Shown here in pieces: positions 11,056-22,234 of a stretch of 52,500 nt of DNA. The translations under genes and the position numbers were made by a program. The DNA comes from Prorocentrum cordatum (lineage: Eukaryota; Sar; Dinophyceae; Prorocentrales; Prorocentraceae). The notes below the pieces were generated by a model. That model did no database searches. It had not been told where the DNA came from and worked only from the letters and a program-made list of their open reading frames with translations. The stretch lies in NCBI GenBank assembly GCA_963575745.1, contig CAUYUJ010018060.1, positions 1 to 52,500 on the forward strand. Reading direction: 5' to 3'. Numbering within the stretch: position 1 is the stretch's first letter; each line of letters opens with the position of its first letter.

Positions 11056-11670
11056 TGGACAGGGCTCCTCAGACGGCGGCCGAGCTTCGGAGAAGGAGGC
11101 CAAGGAAGGCCAGCGACCTTCGGATGCCCATCGGTCCGCACGCGCCCTCCGGCTCTCCCAGGTCACCCTTCGACCGCCCCGACTCTCCCTCCCCTCGGAG
11201 CCGGGCGAGCTGAGACAACGGCAGCTCGAAACTGGCCCGTGGAGCCCTCCCAGTGTCCGAGCTGCGTCCAGCCGTGGCCACGGGAGGGGACCACCCGAAG
11301 GCCAACCATACTATTGCCTCGACTCGCCCTCCTCGCAGCAGACCCCGAAAGCTCTGCTTGTACCGACTGCTCATTCTTCGAAGCCTTGGTGCCGAAAAGC
11401 CCTTCTTCCCTGGCGCGACCGCGGGCCCGGGACGGAAGTTTGCGACCTTCATGCCTCGAAGCCTCGAAGCTCCGTCCTCGAAGATGGATCCTCGAAACTC
11501 GACGACCGAGGCGTGAGAGGGAACGTTACAGGGAAACTGGCGACCTGGAATCGGCGACACGTCGCCGAACGTTCCTGGGCGAAACCGAACGTTCCTGGGC
11601 GGGCGATCAATGGGCGACTCGGCACCGATGCGTTCCCTCCTCAGCCCATTCCCCCCCCTAACTGGAGGAA

Positions 11671-11850
11671 CACAAAATGGCATGAGCAAAATTTCGCTGA
11701 GCTCCGCGCGCGTCTCTTGGATCGGCTCTGGACCGCCTCTCTGGGGCGCGGAGCGAGCCAGGGGCGGCGCCGGGCGCCGCCGGGGTGGCCCAGCGCTGAC
11801 CGACCCAAGCTATCCGCGCGGAATTCCGAGAAATCCCACCGCCGCTGTAG
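11671..11850. repeat. Family A inverted-repeat element
   Basis: Left arm cgagctccgcgcgcgtctcttggatcgg (in pieces: gctccgcgcgcgtctcttgg) and right arm ccaagctatccgcgcggaat surround the ggcggcgccgggcgccgcc palindrome. Confidence 0.7.
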
Positions 11851-11879
11851 GGCGTGAGTGGTTACAACACATCCTCTTC

Positions 11880-12200
11880 CAATCCCCTTTCTTCCCCTTC
11901 GGGGACGGGTTTATCACTGTTCCCTTCCAATAAACACCCCCTCCCCCTGGCGACCAGCAACCAACACGGACCAATGATCCCCCCCACCCCGCTATCCCTT
12001 GCAAAGAACAATACACATGCACTTTGCCTCCAAATCTGGCGCATGCGCGGGCGCCCCGCGACCACTCTGCATTGGTTTTTGACAGGGACGGCGGGGGTGC
12101 AGGCATATTGCTTGCTGTGCGCAGGCCAACCGTACCTGTCAAACCAAGGACAATTTTCACTTTGGCTCCGAATCTGAAGCATGCGCAGAGCGCTCTTCTC
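11880..12200. repeat. Family D repeat, copy 1
   Basis: ttatcactgttcccttccaa, taaacaccccctccccctgg, tttgacagggacggcggggg and gcatgcgcagagc follow in the same order as at 12592-13070 and 33330-33725. Confidence 0.75.
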
Positions 12201-12369
12201 TCTGAGCTCGACGTTTCGAAATGTCACATTTGTTCATTGATGCCAGTGCTTTGCGCTCCCTGGAAGGGCCGACCTTCTCAGAGAATACTCGGCACTTCGC
12301 TTCAGGTGGATTCAAGATCCTGAACTCCCTGGGTCCAGGGCCTCAGGCACCAGGGGTCCCTATTGGTTC

Positions 12370-12575
12370 CTCGTAGCTGGCGCACCTGGCGCGGCTGGAG
12401 CGCGTGGGACGATTGGCGCACGTGGAGCATGTGCCGCACCTGGCGCGCTTGGGCTTCCAGGGTGCCTGGTGCACCTGGAGCCCGTGGCGCGCATGGCATG
12501 TGTGGCCTTCCCAAGCGATCTGCTGACACTCGGGTGTTACTTATGTATTGGGAGGGCGGGTGGGAGTGAGCTGGA
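12370..12575. repeat. GGCGCACCTGGC minisatellite and GGGAGGGCGGG tail
   Basis: Degenerate units of about 12 bases (ctggcgcacctggcgcggct, ggcgcacgtggagcatgtg), ended by tgggagggcgggtgggagtg at 12548-12567. The same tandem plus tail follows family D at 33820-34142. Confidence 0.75.
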
Positions 12576-12591
12576 CGGCCTGCTATCTAGG

Positions 12592-13070
12592 AGGGTAGCT
12601 TGATCACTGTTCCCTCTGAATATACACCCCCTCCCACAGGCGACCGGCAGCCGACCAGGAACCATGAGAACACCATGCGGGTCCCCCCCACCATCACGTT
12701 CAAAAATAGTACAAAACGCACTCTGCCTCCACAATTAGAGCATGCGCGGCCAACCCGATGCGGCCCCCTCACCATCCCTGTCAAAAACAACACATACTTT
12801 GTTTTGGGGCAGAATGTCTTGAGTCATGTTCGTGAGGCCCGCGAGCACTTTGTATAGGTTTTGACAAGGACGGCGGAAGTGTCAGCATATTGCCCGCTCT
12901 GCGTAGAGCGACCATCCCTGACAAAAACAATACAAAATGCACCTCGCGGCTAAATCTGGATCATGCGCGGCCACCCCGCGATCACTGCCAAGTGGTTTGT
13001 TGACAGTGACGGCGGGGGTGGTGGCGTATGGCCTGCCGTGCGCAGGCCCACCAGGCACACTGATGGGCCT
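12592..13070. repeat. Family D repeat, copy 2 with internal duplication
   Basis: gatcactgttccctctgaat and tacaccccctcccacaggcg open it; ccatccctgacaaaaacaat and ggatcatgcgcggccacccc occur further on. The gacaaggacggcggaagtgt segment is present more than once. Confidence 0.7.
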
Positions 13071-13089
13071 TGCTTTTCGACAAGGATGG

Positions 13090-13560
13090 TGGCGGCCCCC
13101 GAGGCCTCCGAGGGTGCCCCGAGACGGCCCCAGGAGGCGCCCAGGAGGCCCCAAGAGGCCCCCAAGAGGCACTCAAGATGCCCCGGAGAGGCTTCCAAGA
13201 GACCCCCACGAGGCCCCCCAGAGGCCCCCCAGAGGCACCTAAGACGCCTCAAGAGGCCTCGGCGAAAAGAAGATCAACATGCTTGATGTGGCGAAGGTGT
13301 CGGCCACAGGGAGGACCCTGATTAAGGAGCCCCCCTCCGTTGATCGATCTCCTCCAAAGATGGCCCAAAAATGGCTCCCGAGGTTCCCAAGGGTCCTAAG
13401 AGGCCCCGAGATGCCCCGAAGATGCCCCCAAGAGGCTCCCACGGGATCCCCAAGAGGCCCCGCGGTGGCGCCTAAGACGCCACAAGAGGCCTCGGGGACT
13501 GCCAAGAAACCTCCAAGACGCCCTCAGAGGACTCCAAGAATCTCTCGAAAGACATCCGAA
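13090..13560. repeat. CCCCAAGAGGCCCC minisatellite
   Basis: Degenerate units such as aggccccaagaggcccccaa and gaggcccccagaggcccc, related to the arrays at 9255, 31085 and 47745. Confidence 0.75.
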
Positions 13561-13599
13561 GATACTCCGACAGTGAGCATGAAGCCTCTGGTCTTTCTG

Positions 13600-13732
13600 C
13601 TCGCCCTCCTCCTCCTCCTCCTCCTCCTCATCCGCCTATTCCTCCTACATCCTCCTCCCTCCTCCCCCTCCCCCTCCTCCTCTCCCTACGCCTGCTCCTC
13701 CGATTCCTCCTCCCTCCCCCCATCCCCTCTTG
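13600..13732. repeat. CTC triplet array
   Basis: CTC/TCC triplets degrading into a general pyrimidine run. Confidence 0.85.
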
Positions 13733-14015
13733 GGGTATGACGTCTTACCCAACCCTTCATTTTACTACATGTTCCTCCACATCCCTGATCAAGGCAACTC
13801 GTCTGGGCATCGTGTCTACATGGGCTGGTGGGGTTCCGCCAAGAATCTAGAACTGTTTTGATGCCGCTGTGTTCTTCGACTGCCGTCGCCCGAGGCGGCA
13901 CCGACAGCGAGCCCAGTCACATTCGGAAACGATATGCTGCCCGCATTCCTCCACACTTTGTCTGTACAAAGTTCGATTGTATCGACCTAGCGTCGCCCCT
14001 GTAAAAGGGAAAAAA

Positions 14016-14177
14016 ACACCGACGGCATAGACACAAACTTTCGACGGCCCGCACAGATTTGCACCCTTCTCCCTGGCGCGCGGAGCGCGCCAGGGGCGGC
14101 GCTGGAGGCGCCGCCAGGGGGGCCAACACCGATCCAAGGAATCCGTGCGGACCGTCGACAGTTCATGCTTTTGCCGA
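14016..14177. repeat. Family A inverted-repeat element, well-preserved copy
   Basis: Arms ggcatagacacaaactttcg and gaccgtcgacagttcatgct. The core is tggcgcgcggagcgcgccag followed by ggcggcgctggaggcgccgcc, two adjacent palindromes. A family B copy starts about 60 bases on. Confidence 0.85.
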
Positions 14178-14235
14178 TATTCCTTCCCTGTCCCTGTTCG
14201 TCCATCCTCGAAGCTCACCCTGAGTGCGCAGCGGA

Positions 14236-14360
14236 GGCCTGGAGGGGGTCCGAGCAGATGGGTCGGAGGACCGCTCCGCATCGCCAGTGCATCGCTGATG
14301 CACCGCTGATGCATCGCCCATGCATCGCCGATGCATCGGCGGCGTCGGCGAACCCTGCCC
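14236..14360. repeat. Family B element
   Basis: aggcctggagggggtccgag, gggtcggaggaccgctccgc and repeated gatgcatcgccgatgcatcg. It ends about 35 bases from the 3' end of NAA30 exon 4. Confidence 0.75.
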
Positions 14361-14394
14361 GCCCGCGCGCCCACGGGCCGCGCCCCCTGCCGGC

Positions 14395-14465
14395 CTCATG
14401 CGGTCCAGGCACAGCTGCACCAGCCTCGTCCCGACCCCGCGGCCTCGCAGCCCCTTGTCCACCGC
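14395..14465 (-). CDS. NAA30: NAA30 exon 4 (acetyl-CoA binding loop)
   Basis: Encodes AVDKGLRGRGVGTRLVQLCL and DRM plus a split Arg codon. It contains the GNAT signature R/Q-x-x-G-x-G (here R-G-R-G-V-G), which grips the pyrophosphate of acetyl-CoA, followed by the alpha-helix that starts GT.LV in the family. The acceptor AG at 14466-14467 is followed by G. The donor is GC (GCCGGC) after ATGAG. The exon is 71 bases and is the only visible one whose length is not a multiple of three; exon 5 restores the frame. Joined with its neighbours, the spacing from ML to the loop and from the loop to VLETE equals that of known NatC catalytic subunits. Confidence 0.85.
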
Positions 14466-14659
14466 CTCCGCGAGGGGTGCGGGGGGGGGCCGAGGAGGAG
14501 CCCCCCGAGGCTTTGAAGAGGGAGGGGTATCCTCTCAATCGGAGCCTCCATTCCTTTCCTCATAACAGAAACACCTCCATGTCGCACCCCGAGGCCGGTC
14601 GAAAGGGTGGGCCGGGCGTTTCGCCTGAAACTTCCTCACCACTTATGACCCTGAAGCTA

Positions 14660-15075
14660 AGACATTGGCAACAGCTTTACGGATGGAGGGCGGGTGGTTT
14701 CCAAGCTAAGCTGTGGCTCTCGCCTTAGCGCCGCGCGTTTTTATTTCAACAAATCGCAAGAGTTTCACGGACTGGGGGCAGATCGTTTTCAAAATGTGGC
14801 TCTCGCCTTCGCCCCACGCACATTCGCTTCGACAATGTGCAAGAAATTCACGGATTGAGGGCGGGTGGTTTTCAACATGTGCCTCTCGCACTACCGCCGC
14901 GCACATTGGTTAAACAAATGTAAGAGCTTCACGGATGGGGGGCGGTTCCTTTTCAAACTGTCGCTCTCGCTTCTAACGCCGCGCACATTGCTTTAAAACA
15001 TTTGCAAGAACTTCACGGCTTTAGGGCGCCTCCCTTTCAAATCGTGGCTCCCGCCATAGCGTTGTGCATATTCGT
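14660..15075. repeat. Tandem repeat, about 85 bp x 5
   Basis: Five diverged units carrying ttcacggat, gggcgg, ttttcaa, tggctctcgcc and gccgcgcacatt in the same order. The TT(C/T)ACGG marker falls at about 14675, 14763, 14849, 14929 and 15013, a spacing of 80-88 bases. Confidence 0.85.
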
Positions 15076-15424
15076 CTTAACGTTTGGAGCGGCCAGATGT
15101 CTGGGGAGGGGGAGGAAGACATGTTGGAATTTGATTGGCTTGCGGGTGCCGACGCCCATACGGGTGGCCGGGAGGGAGGCCTCATCTGATAAACCATAAG
15201 AGTACCCTGAACCCTTCGGTAGATGTATCAAACCAAACCGCGTGTATTGATTTTCCTAGTCCACGTCTCCACCATGTTACTAAGGTTAGGGATTCGTTTA
15301 TCATCTATGATGCTCCCAGATGGAGGGGGGGGCGCAAGACGCACGCGCGCGCGTCAGAGCACGCGGAGGGCAGATGCACACCACCACCCATGAGATCTGG
15401 GGGTTCCCAAAGATCCGACGCTTC

Positions 15425-15560
15425 AAAGAATTAGAGCGGCGAGGTTTTAACAATTTTCGGCCTCTGTGGGCCATCGCCGGGCCTCGGAAGCGTCAAAAAA
15501 ACTATTCCAGGCAAAAAACAAGCCCTTGAGAAGTGGTCTGGACCTCTGGGGCCCACGCAT
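15425..15560 (-). repeat. Family H dispersed repeat
   Basis: On the minus strand it reads ttgacgcttccgaggcccgg, then gaggccgaaaattg. Next to it is acctctggggcccacgcatc, also found next to the copy at 16960. Confidence 0.6.
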
Positions 15561-16295
15561 CGAAAAAAGTCGGAGCTGCCGGATGTATAGGCTGCAATTG
15601 TTCACACCGGGCGTGTTCGCTCGTTCGTTGTCGGGCCCCAGGAACCTCGCGCATCGGTCCGACTTCACAAACAAAAATGACGCAGGAAGATGGGGTCCGG
15701 AGCTATGGTCGTGATTATTTCTGATGTTGCAATGTTTTCGCAGCGTTGCATCTCAGGGGCCGTGCATACCTGGGGCCGCTCCTGGGCAGTGGCACGAGAA
15801 AACCAAAGAGCTACCGAGCTGTGACGGCACGGTTCCTTGCTCCGCCCAGCTCTGGGACGTGGCGAGATGCTCACAGGTCGGAGCCTCGAGAGCTGCGGAG
15901 CGCGCAACACATGCAAGCTTGCAGGTACGCCTGTCTACAGCAAAGCCCGCGACGATCTATTCGCGACCATGCGCAGTCGAACAACTACCTTAAGAAACGC
16001 GGAGTAAAGAACGAGGCCCCCTTCTGGCACCACAACTGTAAAGGGCCTCAGGAACAGCAAGCCGAGCCCCATCCGAACCCGACCTGCTCTTCACTTGAAC
16101 GTCTTGAATGATGTACACTACCCAAGAAACGGCTGGGCCATGGTACCCTGGCATCTTCGCGACGCCAACTATGAGCACGACTGAAAATCGCTAACCATGC
16201 TCAGCGCCGCCGCATGCCCCCACCGGGCCCCGTAACCGCCAAACGTACTGCTCGGGACCCAGACATCTGGCTCCTCCAATTTGTTTCGATGGCCG
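15561..16295. other. Intronic sequence without recognised feature
   Basis: Mixed-composition DNA with no repeat array, foldback or conserved exon that I can support. Confidence 0.5.
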
Positions 16296-16372
16296 ATATT
16301 TATTGTCCTGAGTTTTTTTTTTGACGCGAGGGCCACTGGAGGCCGAAAACTGCCCAAATCCCGCCGCTCGAG
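16296..16372 (+). repeat. Family H dispersed repeat
   Basis: tattgtcctgagttttt, then gacgcgagggccactggagg and ccgaaaactg, the family H order on the plus strand. Confidence 0.55.
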
Positions 16373-16469
16373 TTGTTTTGGGAGCGTCAGAACTCTGAGT
16401 CAGGATCCGTTTCCCCGGTGCTAAGAAAAAACACCCCCCCTAATATTCACCCCGACACGCGAAGTCGTT

Positions 16470-16545
16470 TAGTAAACGCGCCCAACGAAGGAATCGAACA
16501 GGGCAGAACTGTTTAGTAAACGCCCAGGGCCGTTTAGTAAACGCC
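16470..16545. repeat. Three GTTTAGTAAACG near-palindromes
   Basis: gtttagtaaacgc occurs three times within about 75 bases (near 16468, 16510 and 16532). The motif is a near-perfect palindrome of 11 bases. Confidence 0.7.
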
Positions 16546-16584
16546 GATTATCTGGTCCGGGTGGGTTTTCCTCCCTTGAATATA

Positions 16585-16665
16585 GGGGTGTGGTGCCAAT
16601 GCTGAATCTGGCAGTGTGATCTTTCGTGGATAGCACCTCCATTTCCACGATTGGCACCACACCCC
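16585..16665. repeat. Perfect 16-bp inverted repeat
   Basis: GGGGTGTGGTGCCAAT at 16585-16600 and its exact reverse complement at 16650-16665, with a 49-base loop. A partial third copy, tgtgccacacccctc, follows. Confidence 0.85.
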
Positions 16666-16959
16666 TCTGTGCCACACCCCTCTCGTAGCTCCAGAAAAGA
16701 ACGGGGGGTGGGGGTCGTGGCAGGGCCGGTACAACGGGCGCTATAGCGCGAAGAACACAAGAATGGGCGCCTGGCGCAGCCGATGCTACAAGGGCGCCCT
16801 CGAGGGCGCGAGGGTATTCGAACTTCGTGCTTCGCAGTTCGGCTCCGACTCCTCCTCATCTTCATCCTCTCCCCTGGGGGGCGGCGCGAGGGCGCGAAGT
16901 TCGGCGTCCTTAATTTCATCCCCAGAGATCCGGCGCTCCCGAAAAAGTGGAGCGGCGGA

Positions 16960-17095
16960 ATTCTGGCAGTTTGGGAGCTCCGGGGGCCCTCGCTGGGCCT
17001 CGGGATCGTGAAACAAACGACACAGGACAAAAAACGGGGAAATGGTCCAGACCTCTGGGGCCCACGCATCGAAAAAATTAGAGCAATCGGATATC
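16960..17095 (-). repeat. Family H dispersed repeat
   Basis: ggccctcgctgggcctcggg, gtgaaacaaacgacacagga and acctctggggcccacgcatc match the copy at 15425 in order and strand. Confidence 0.65.
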
Positions 17096-17099
17096 TGGG

Positions 17100-18054
17100 A
17101 AACGGGTCCTGGAGGAAACGGGTCCTGGACCCTGGGGCCTCCCCCAGGACGAATTCTTCATCCTGAATTGTTTTCTGAAAGTCCTGGCGCCCGTAGACGG
17201 CCCTGTGAGCCCGGAGACGGCGAAAAGCCTCAGGACCCGTTTCCCTCAAGACCCGGTTCCCCCATGGCGACCTTCCCACCCCCACTGGTCACGTCACGAC
17301 TCGCGCTGGCGCTGTCTGGGAATGAGCCGTTTAAGCATCCCCCGACGGCGCCGTAATCCTGACGATACTGGACCCCTCCCCCCCTCCACCACCACCCCAA
17401 CCCCTGGTCACGCCCGCCGCGATCGTCAGGAGGTAAGAGAATGGCCTCCAGGAGGCATACCAGCGCCCTACAAGCAAGCGTCGGGCAACATCGGATCGTT
17501 GAGCAGGGACCGAACCGACCGTCCCGGCAGGCCTATAGGCCTACAACGCAATGTCCATAGAACAAGTACACTGTGGCGTGCCCAACCCGTTTACATCAAA
17601 GGACAAGAGGAATTGGCCCAAACTTGCCACGACAATGACAGTGCGCGCCGTGAGATGTGTGCAAGCTACATGAAACGCGCTCGCGTGGCACGATTCACAG
17701 GACTACAATAGAAGGACGAAGAGCGAGGGCCCAGGCTTGAGAAAACATGGGGGCGGGAACGCAGGGCAGAAGACGGACGCGTGGGGGCCGACCCGTCAGC
17801 GCGGCAGCAGCAGAGAAAGGTGGCAGGGTGCAGAGGACGACGACGAATGTGACGGGAGGAAACCGAAGAGTGTTGCTTTTGGTGGTAGTACTCTGAAGAT
17901 GCAGCGCTGCCTGCGCCATGTCGCCGCGGCGCTCGACATAATGATTCAACTTGCTTATCGTTAGTGCGAAAAGCGAGCGGGGCCTAGCTCGCCCGCCAGC
18001 TTCCCTCATTCCTTCCTGCACTTTTCAGTGCGGGAGGTAAACGCTCGAAGGCGC
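17100..18054. other. Intronic sequence without recognised feature
   Basis: Several open frames, none with a recognisable protein. No repeat array seen. Confidence 0.5.
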
Positions 18055-19125
18055 GCCGCCAGGTCTGCGGGCGGCCCGCGACAGCGCCCCGCTGGACCCC
18101 CTACCAGCCATCGAAAATGATGACGGTTTCGCAGATCGCAGCCTCTCATGGATGGCGAGGTCCAATCCGAGCCTCGGTGGTGCATCACTCCATTGAACCC
18201 CCTAGCAGCCCTCGAAAATGGCGACGGTTTCGCAGATCGCAGCCCCCCAGGGATGGCGAGGTCCAATCTGAGCCTGCTCCACTGAACCCCCCAGCAGACC
18301 TCGAAAGATGCGACAGTTTCGCAGATCGCAGCCCCCCAAGGATGGCGAGGTCTAATCTGAGCCTGGGTGGTGCCGCACTCCGCTGAACCCCCCCCCAAGC
18401 AGCCCTCGAAAGAGGCAACCGTTTCGCAGGTCGCAGACCCCAGGGATGGCGAGGTCTAATCTGAGTCTGGGTGGCGCCTCACTGCACTGGACCCCGCGGC
18501 AAGCCTCGAAAGCGGTGACAATTTCGCAGATCGCAGCCACCCAAGATGGCGAGGTCCAATCTGAGTCTGGGTGGTGCCTCACTCCGCTGAACCCCCCAGA
18601 AGGCCCCGAAAGTGGCCACAGTTTCGCAGATCGCATCCACCCAGGGATGGCGACGCCGAATCTGAATCTGGGTGGTGCCTCACCCCGCTGAACCCCCCAG
18701 CAGGCCTCCAAAGTGGTGACAGTTTGGCAGATTGTAGCCACACACACATGGCGAGGTCCAATCTGAGTCTGGGTGGTGCCTCACTCCGCTGAACCCCCAG
18801 CAGGCCCAGAAAATGGTGACAGTTTCGCAGATAGCAGCCCCCCGGGGATGGCGAGGTCCAATCTGAGTCTGGGTGGTGCCTCACTCCGCTGAACCCCCCA
18901 GAAGGCCCAGAAAATGGTGAAAGTTTCGCAGATCGCAGCCACCCAGGATGGCGAGGTCCAATCTGAGTCTGGGTTGTGCCTCACTCCGCTGGACCCCCCC
19001 GCAAGCCTCGAAAGTGGTGACAGTTTCGCAGGTCGCAGCCCCCCAGGGACGGCGAGGTCCAATCTGAGTCTGGGTTGTGCCTCAATCCGCTGAGCCCCCA
19101 GCAGCCTTCGAAAGTGGCGAAGTAA
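18055..19125. repeat. Tandem repeat, about 98 bp x 10-11
   Basis: Each unit carries tttcgcagatcgcagccccc, gatggcgaggtccaatctga, gtctgggtggtgcctcactc and cgctgaaccccccagcaggc. The gatcgcagcc marker falls at about 18133, 18234, 18325, 18424, 18525, 18620, 18728, 18828, 18928 and 19030. Later units are more alike than the first ones. Open frames through it are long but follow the repeat and are not genes. Confidence 0.95.
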
Positions 19126-19610
19126 AGGCAGGAGGAAAGAGGAGAGGAGGAAGGAGGTGGGAAAGAAGGAAGGAGTTGTGCGACCGCAGTGCTCTATTCA
19201 AAACTACTTCCCAACGCAGGAGGGTAGAGGGAAACGTCTAAGAACAAATAACATAAACCATACATATACATGTGTATATACACATTGAATTATGTTGAAG
19301 CAAGGCGGTCTCAACACGAAATGTTCTAAGAACCGTTCGTGCATTCCACAGAAGGTTCTTAAGATATTATAGCTCTTTGATGGGCCTATCGGCAAGCCAG
19401 GACGCTTCGCCACTGCTCGAAATTGTGAACAACAACTCGAAGTCGCTTCGGATCTCGGCGTCGAGTCGGATCGAGGCTGAGGCCGAGGCCAGCGTGCGCC
19501 GCTGCTTCTCACAATCCCAACTTCTTGACTGCTTACCTGCTGCTGATGTCGCCCCAAAGTCTTCGCAGTCCCAACTCCTCGAACCCATCTTCTGTACCAG
19601 AACAAGAAAC

Positions 19611-19774
19611 AGCACCATAAACTTTTAGCGCTCCACGCGGATTTCTTGGATCCGCGCTGCCCCCCCCTCCCTCGCGCGCGGAGCGCGCCTGGGGCGGCGC
19701 CGGAGGCGCCGCCGGGGGGGCCCAAAGCCGATCCAGCAAATCCGCGTGGGGCGTCGAAAATTTGTGATTGTGTC
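19611..19774. repeat. Family A inverted-repeat element, well-preserved copy
   Basis: caccataaacttttagcgct..cgcggatttcttggatccgc on the left and gccgatccagcaaatccgcg..gcgtcgaaaatttgtg on the right, around cgcgcggagcgcgcc and ggcggcgccggaggcgccgcc. A family C copy follows about 40 bases on. Confidence 0.85.
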
Positions 19775-19815
19775 TTTTCTTCGTCGGTTAACTGCTGATG
19801 ATGTCGTCATTCCTC

Positions 19816-20031
19816 GGGGATCTTCTGACCCGGGTCAATCCAGACCCCGGCCAGTCAGGCCTTGCAAGATCCTGCAAGATCCTGCACCCAAACCGGGTCA
19901 ATGCGAAGGATCCTGCAAAATCCTGCAGGATCCTGCACCCAAGCCGGGTTAATACGACCCTGTCCCTGCAAGATCCTGCAAGATCGGGCGCTCTGGCTGA
20001 CCCCCGTTTGCATTGACCCCCGTCTGAAGGC
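19816..20031. repeat. Family C repeat, copy 2
   Basis: ggggatcttctgacccgggt to ctgacccccgtttgcattga, the same ends as at 10083-10302, with the internal gatcctgca repeats kept. Confidence 0.85.
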
Positions 20032-20207
20032 TCCCGAAGTCCAACGTTTGAGCGGCAGGCCTGGCGTTGAATCGGATCGGCCGGAGCGAGGCGGGCCCCG
20101 GCGTGGCGGTGCTCTGCCTCCCGCACCGTGGGCGGGCACGAACCCCGCCCACGGTGCGTCGCCCGTCCGATGGGGCGGCCGCCTGCTGACAGGGCGGGGC
20201 TTGAGTA

Positions 20208-20275
20208 GGAGGAGAGGGAGAAGGAGGAGGAGGAGGGGGACAAGGAGGACAAGGAGGAGGAGGAAGCCGCCTGCC
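20208..20275. repeat. GGA triplet array
   Basis: Short GGA/AGG run with a few substitutions. Confidence 0.8.
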
Positions 20276-20365
20276 GATCGGGTGCCCCCCATCTCTCGGA
20301 GCAGTGGGGGAGGCGCCCGTCCGAGCCGAACATCCAGTCCAGGCTACTTGCAGTACGCAGTTCCC

Positions 20366-20466
20366 CGAGCGGTGTGGCCAGAGATCGCCCACCACGGAGC
20401 TCATACTCTAATCTTTCTCGGCGCGCGCGTCGCACCTGGGGTGCAGCGCACACATACACACATGCA
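20366..20466. repeat. Family G dispersed repeat, copy 1
   Basis: gagcggtgtggccagagatcgcccaccacg (in part), tttctcggcgcgcgcgtcgc and acacatacac align with 23547-23640. Confidence 0.7.
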
Positions 20467-20479
20467 CACATTATATTCA

Positions 20480-21192
20480 TATGGTGGGGTGATGCCGAAG
20501 CAAGGCGAGTTGAGACAAGCGGGGAACGCTGAACGGTGTGATGACCACACCGCGGCGTGGTGAGTCAGAGGGGACTTCGGGCCACCGAACTGTACAGTCA
20601 ACCCGATAAGGACGCACGACAAGGCTGCAAGGGCCTTGGAAGGCCACTTGGAAGCTTTTCGAGCGGGGCGCGGTCAGCGACAGCAGTCAAGGATGGACCG
20701 AGGAGGCAAGGATGCAAGGGTACCCTTGGGAAAGCTGCCCATCCTTACTATGCGGGTCGACTGCATGGTGGGGCGGTGCCGAAGCAAGACAAGTTGAGAC
20801 CATCGGGGAACGCCAAACGGTGTGATGACCACACCGCGTGGTGCGGCGGGGATCTGGGGCCACCGCACTGCATTTGGACTCAAAGCCGTTCTCCTAGGAC
20901 GCCTCGGGCGACGGAGTCCCCCGACCGTGCGGCGACGGACCGCGCGGTGAGGTCGCTGGGGACTCTGAGGCCACTGCGCTGTCCATCACCACACGGTTTT
21001 GTGACCCTTGAGGTACAGCGCAACCCGAATCAGAAAGATGGGCGGTAAGGCTGCAAGGGCCTTGGGAGGCCATGTGAACGTTCTTCGAACGAGATTGGCC
21101 CGCGAAAGTCGTTAAGAATGGGCCGAGGAGGCAAGGATGCAAGGATACCCTTGGGAAAGTTGCCCATCCTTCCTACGCGGGTTGATTGCAAC
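20480..21192. repeat. Tandem duplication containing family E copies 2 and 3
   Basis: The module gccgaagcaag..gaacggtgtgatgaccacac..gccaccg(a/c)actg occurs at 20490-20595 and 20776-20880. Family E blocks (aaggctgcaagggccttgg.., gcaaggatgcaagg.., tgcccatcctt) at 20606-20772 and 21034-21192 alternate with them. The whole reads as a duplicated unit of about 290 bases plus a third partial one. Confidence 0.75.
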
Positions 21193-22039
21193 GGCAGCTC
21201 AAGATCGATCCTCAAACCGCTCCCGTGGTCACGAACGCACCATGTGTCCGAGCTGCGCCCAGCCGTGGCCACGAGGGGGCCGCCCGAAGGCCAACTGCCG
21301 TTGTCTGAACTCGCCCTCCCCTCAAATCTGACATTGCGAACACATCTCAACATCGCGAACAATCACGACCGGAGCCCTAAACCCCATGCTCTGCTTCATT
21401 GTTCGAGCCAGATCGATCTGTGAGGGCCCCTGGGCCCGAAGCCGGGCGAAAACGCCCGTTGTGCAAAAATGGCAACGCCAGGATCTCGCGGTCCTCGGAG
21501 CTTCTCCGCCGTCGAGCCTCGGAGTCTCTCCGCCGTCGAGGGAAATCGGCGGGCGAGCGCACGGGCGCGACTCCGTGCATACACGTGCATGGGCACTTGC
21601 CATCGCTCGGACGCCCATTCCCCGTGCATTGTTCGGATTCGAGCGCTTATTTGTCGCATGTTTTAGGTCGGGCATGTCCCCCTAGAGGAGGATCTTGGAG
21701 GAAACCTGAAAGACTCTAAAAAAAATCCAAATATTTCAAACAATCCAAAAAAAAACGTCACCAGACTATGTTTTGACTATTTTGAATATTCCTTTGAATA
21801 TTCCTCCTGTAGAGGGACACGCCCGACTTAACGCATGTTTCATGAAGCTCCTCGATGGTTCTCGCCCCCCCCCCCCCAAAAAAAAAAAAACACGCACGTC
21901 CGAGCGTTGAAAAAGGGCAGGCGGGGGGCGGAGCGCCGAGAAGAGGGAGAGGCGCGTCAGCCTTCCCCCCCCCCCCCGGGCACGCGGGCGCCCATCTCGC
22001 TCGCGCAGGGGTGCAAGAAGACAGCGCGGGGGGATGGGA

Positions 22040-22205
22040 GCGGAGGGCGGGCCTTCTCGGGTGGCTCGAGAGTTCCACGGCCTTGTGAGAAGTGTTCTAA
22101 GCCTTCCTCGAAGACACAGAAAATCCTCTCAGAAGGCGCGAGTGCTTCTCAGAAGTCCCGCCGCCTTCTGAGAAGGCCTTCTGGAGGTTCGAGATTCGAT
22201 TCGTG
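22040..22205. repeat. Family I dispersed repeat, copy 1
   Basis: ggcgggccttctc, aagccttcctcgaagacaca and cccgccgccttctgagaagg align with 24735-24900. The cttctcagaagg motif recurs inside. Confidence 0.65.
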
Positions 22206-22234
22206 GGCGAAGGCCATATTCGTATCCGCGTCCT

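Larger units (their letters stand above)
6647..14394 (-). other. NAA30 intron 4 (GC-AG)
   Basis: Begins GCCGGC directly after ATGAG and ends with AG before GGAGACG, keeping frame (split Arg codon). It holds four whole family A copies, one tandem half-copy and one degenerate copy, plus one family B and one family C copy, a foldback with GGA core, the ACAT tract, CCAAGAGGCC minisatellites and the first D composite. A stretch at 7210-7085 minus reads QDAFMVVVQDAGGRRVSLLV and looks protein-like, but I could not tie it to anything. Confidence 0.7.

Noticed and set aside
18055-19062. Several 70-130 residue frames that repeat themselves
   Set aside because: They translate the 98-bp tandem unit in different frames on both strands. 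No frame is preferred.
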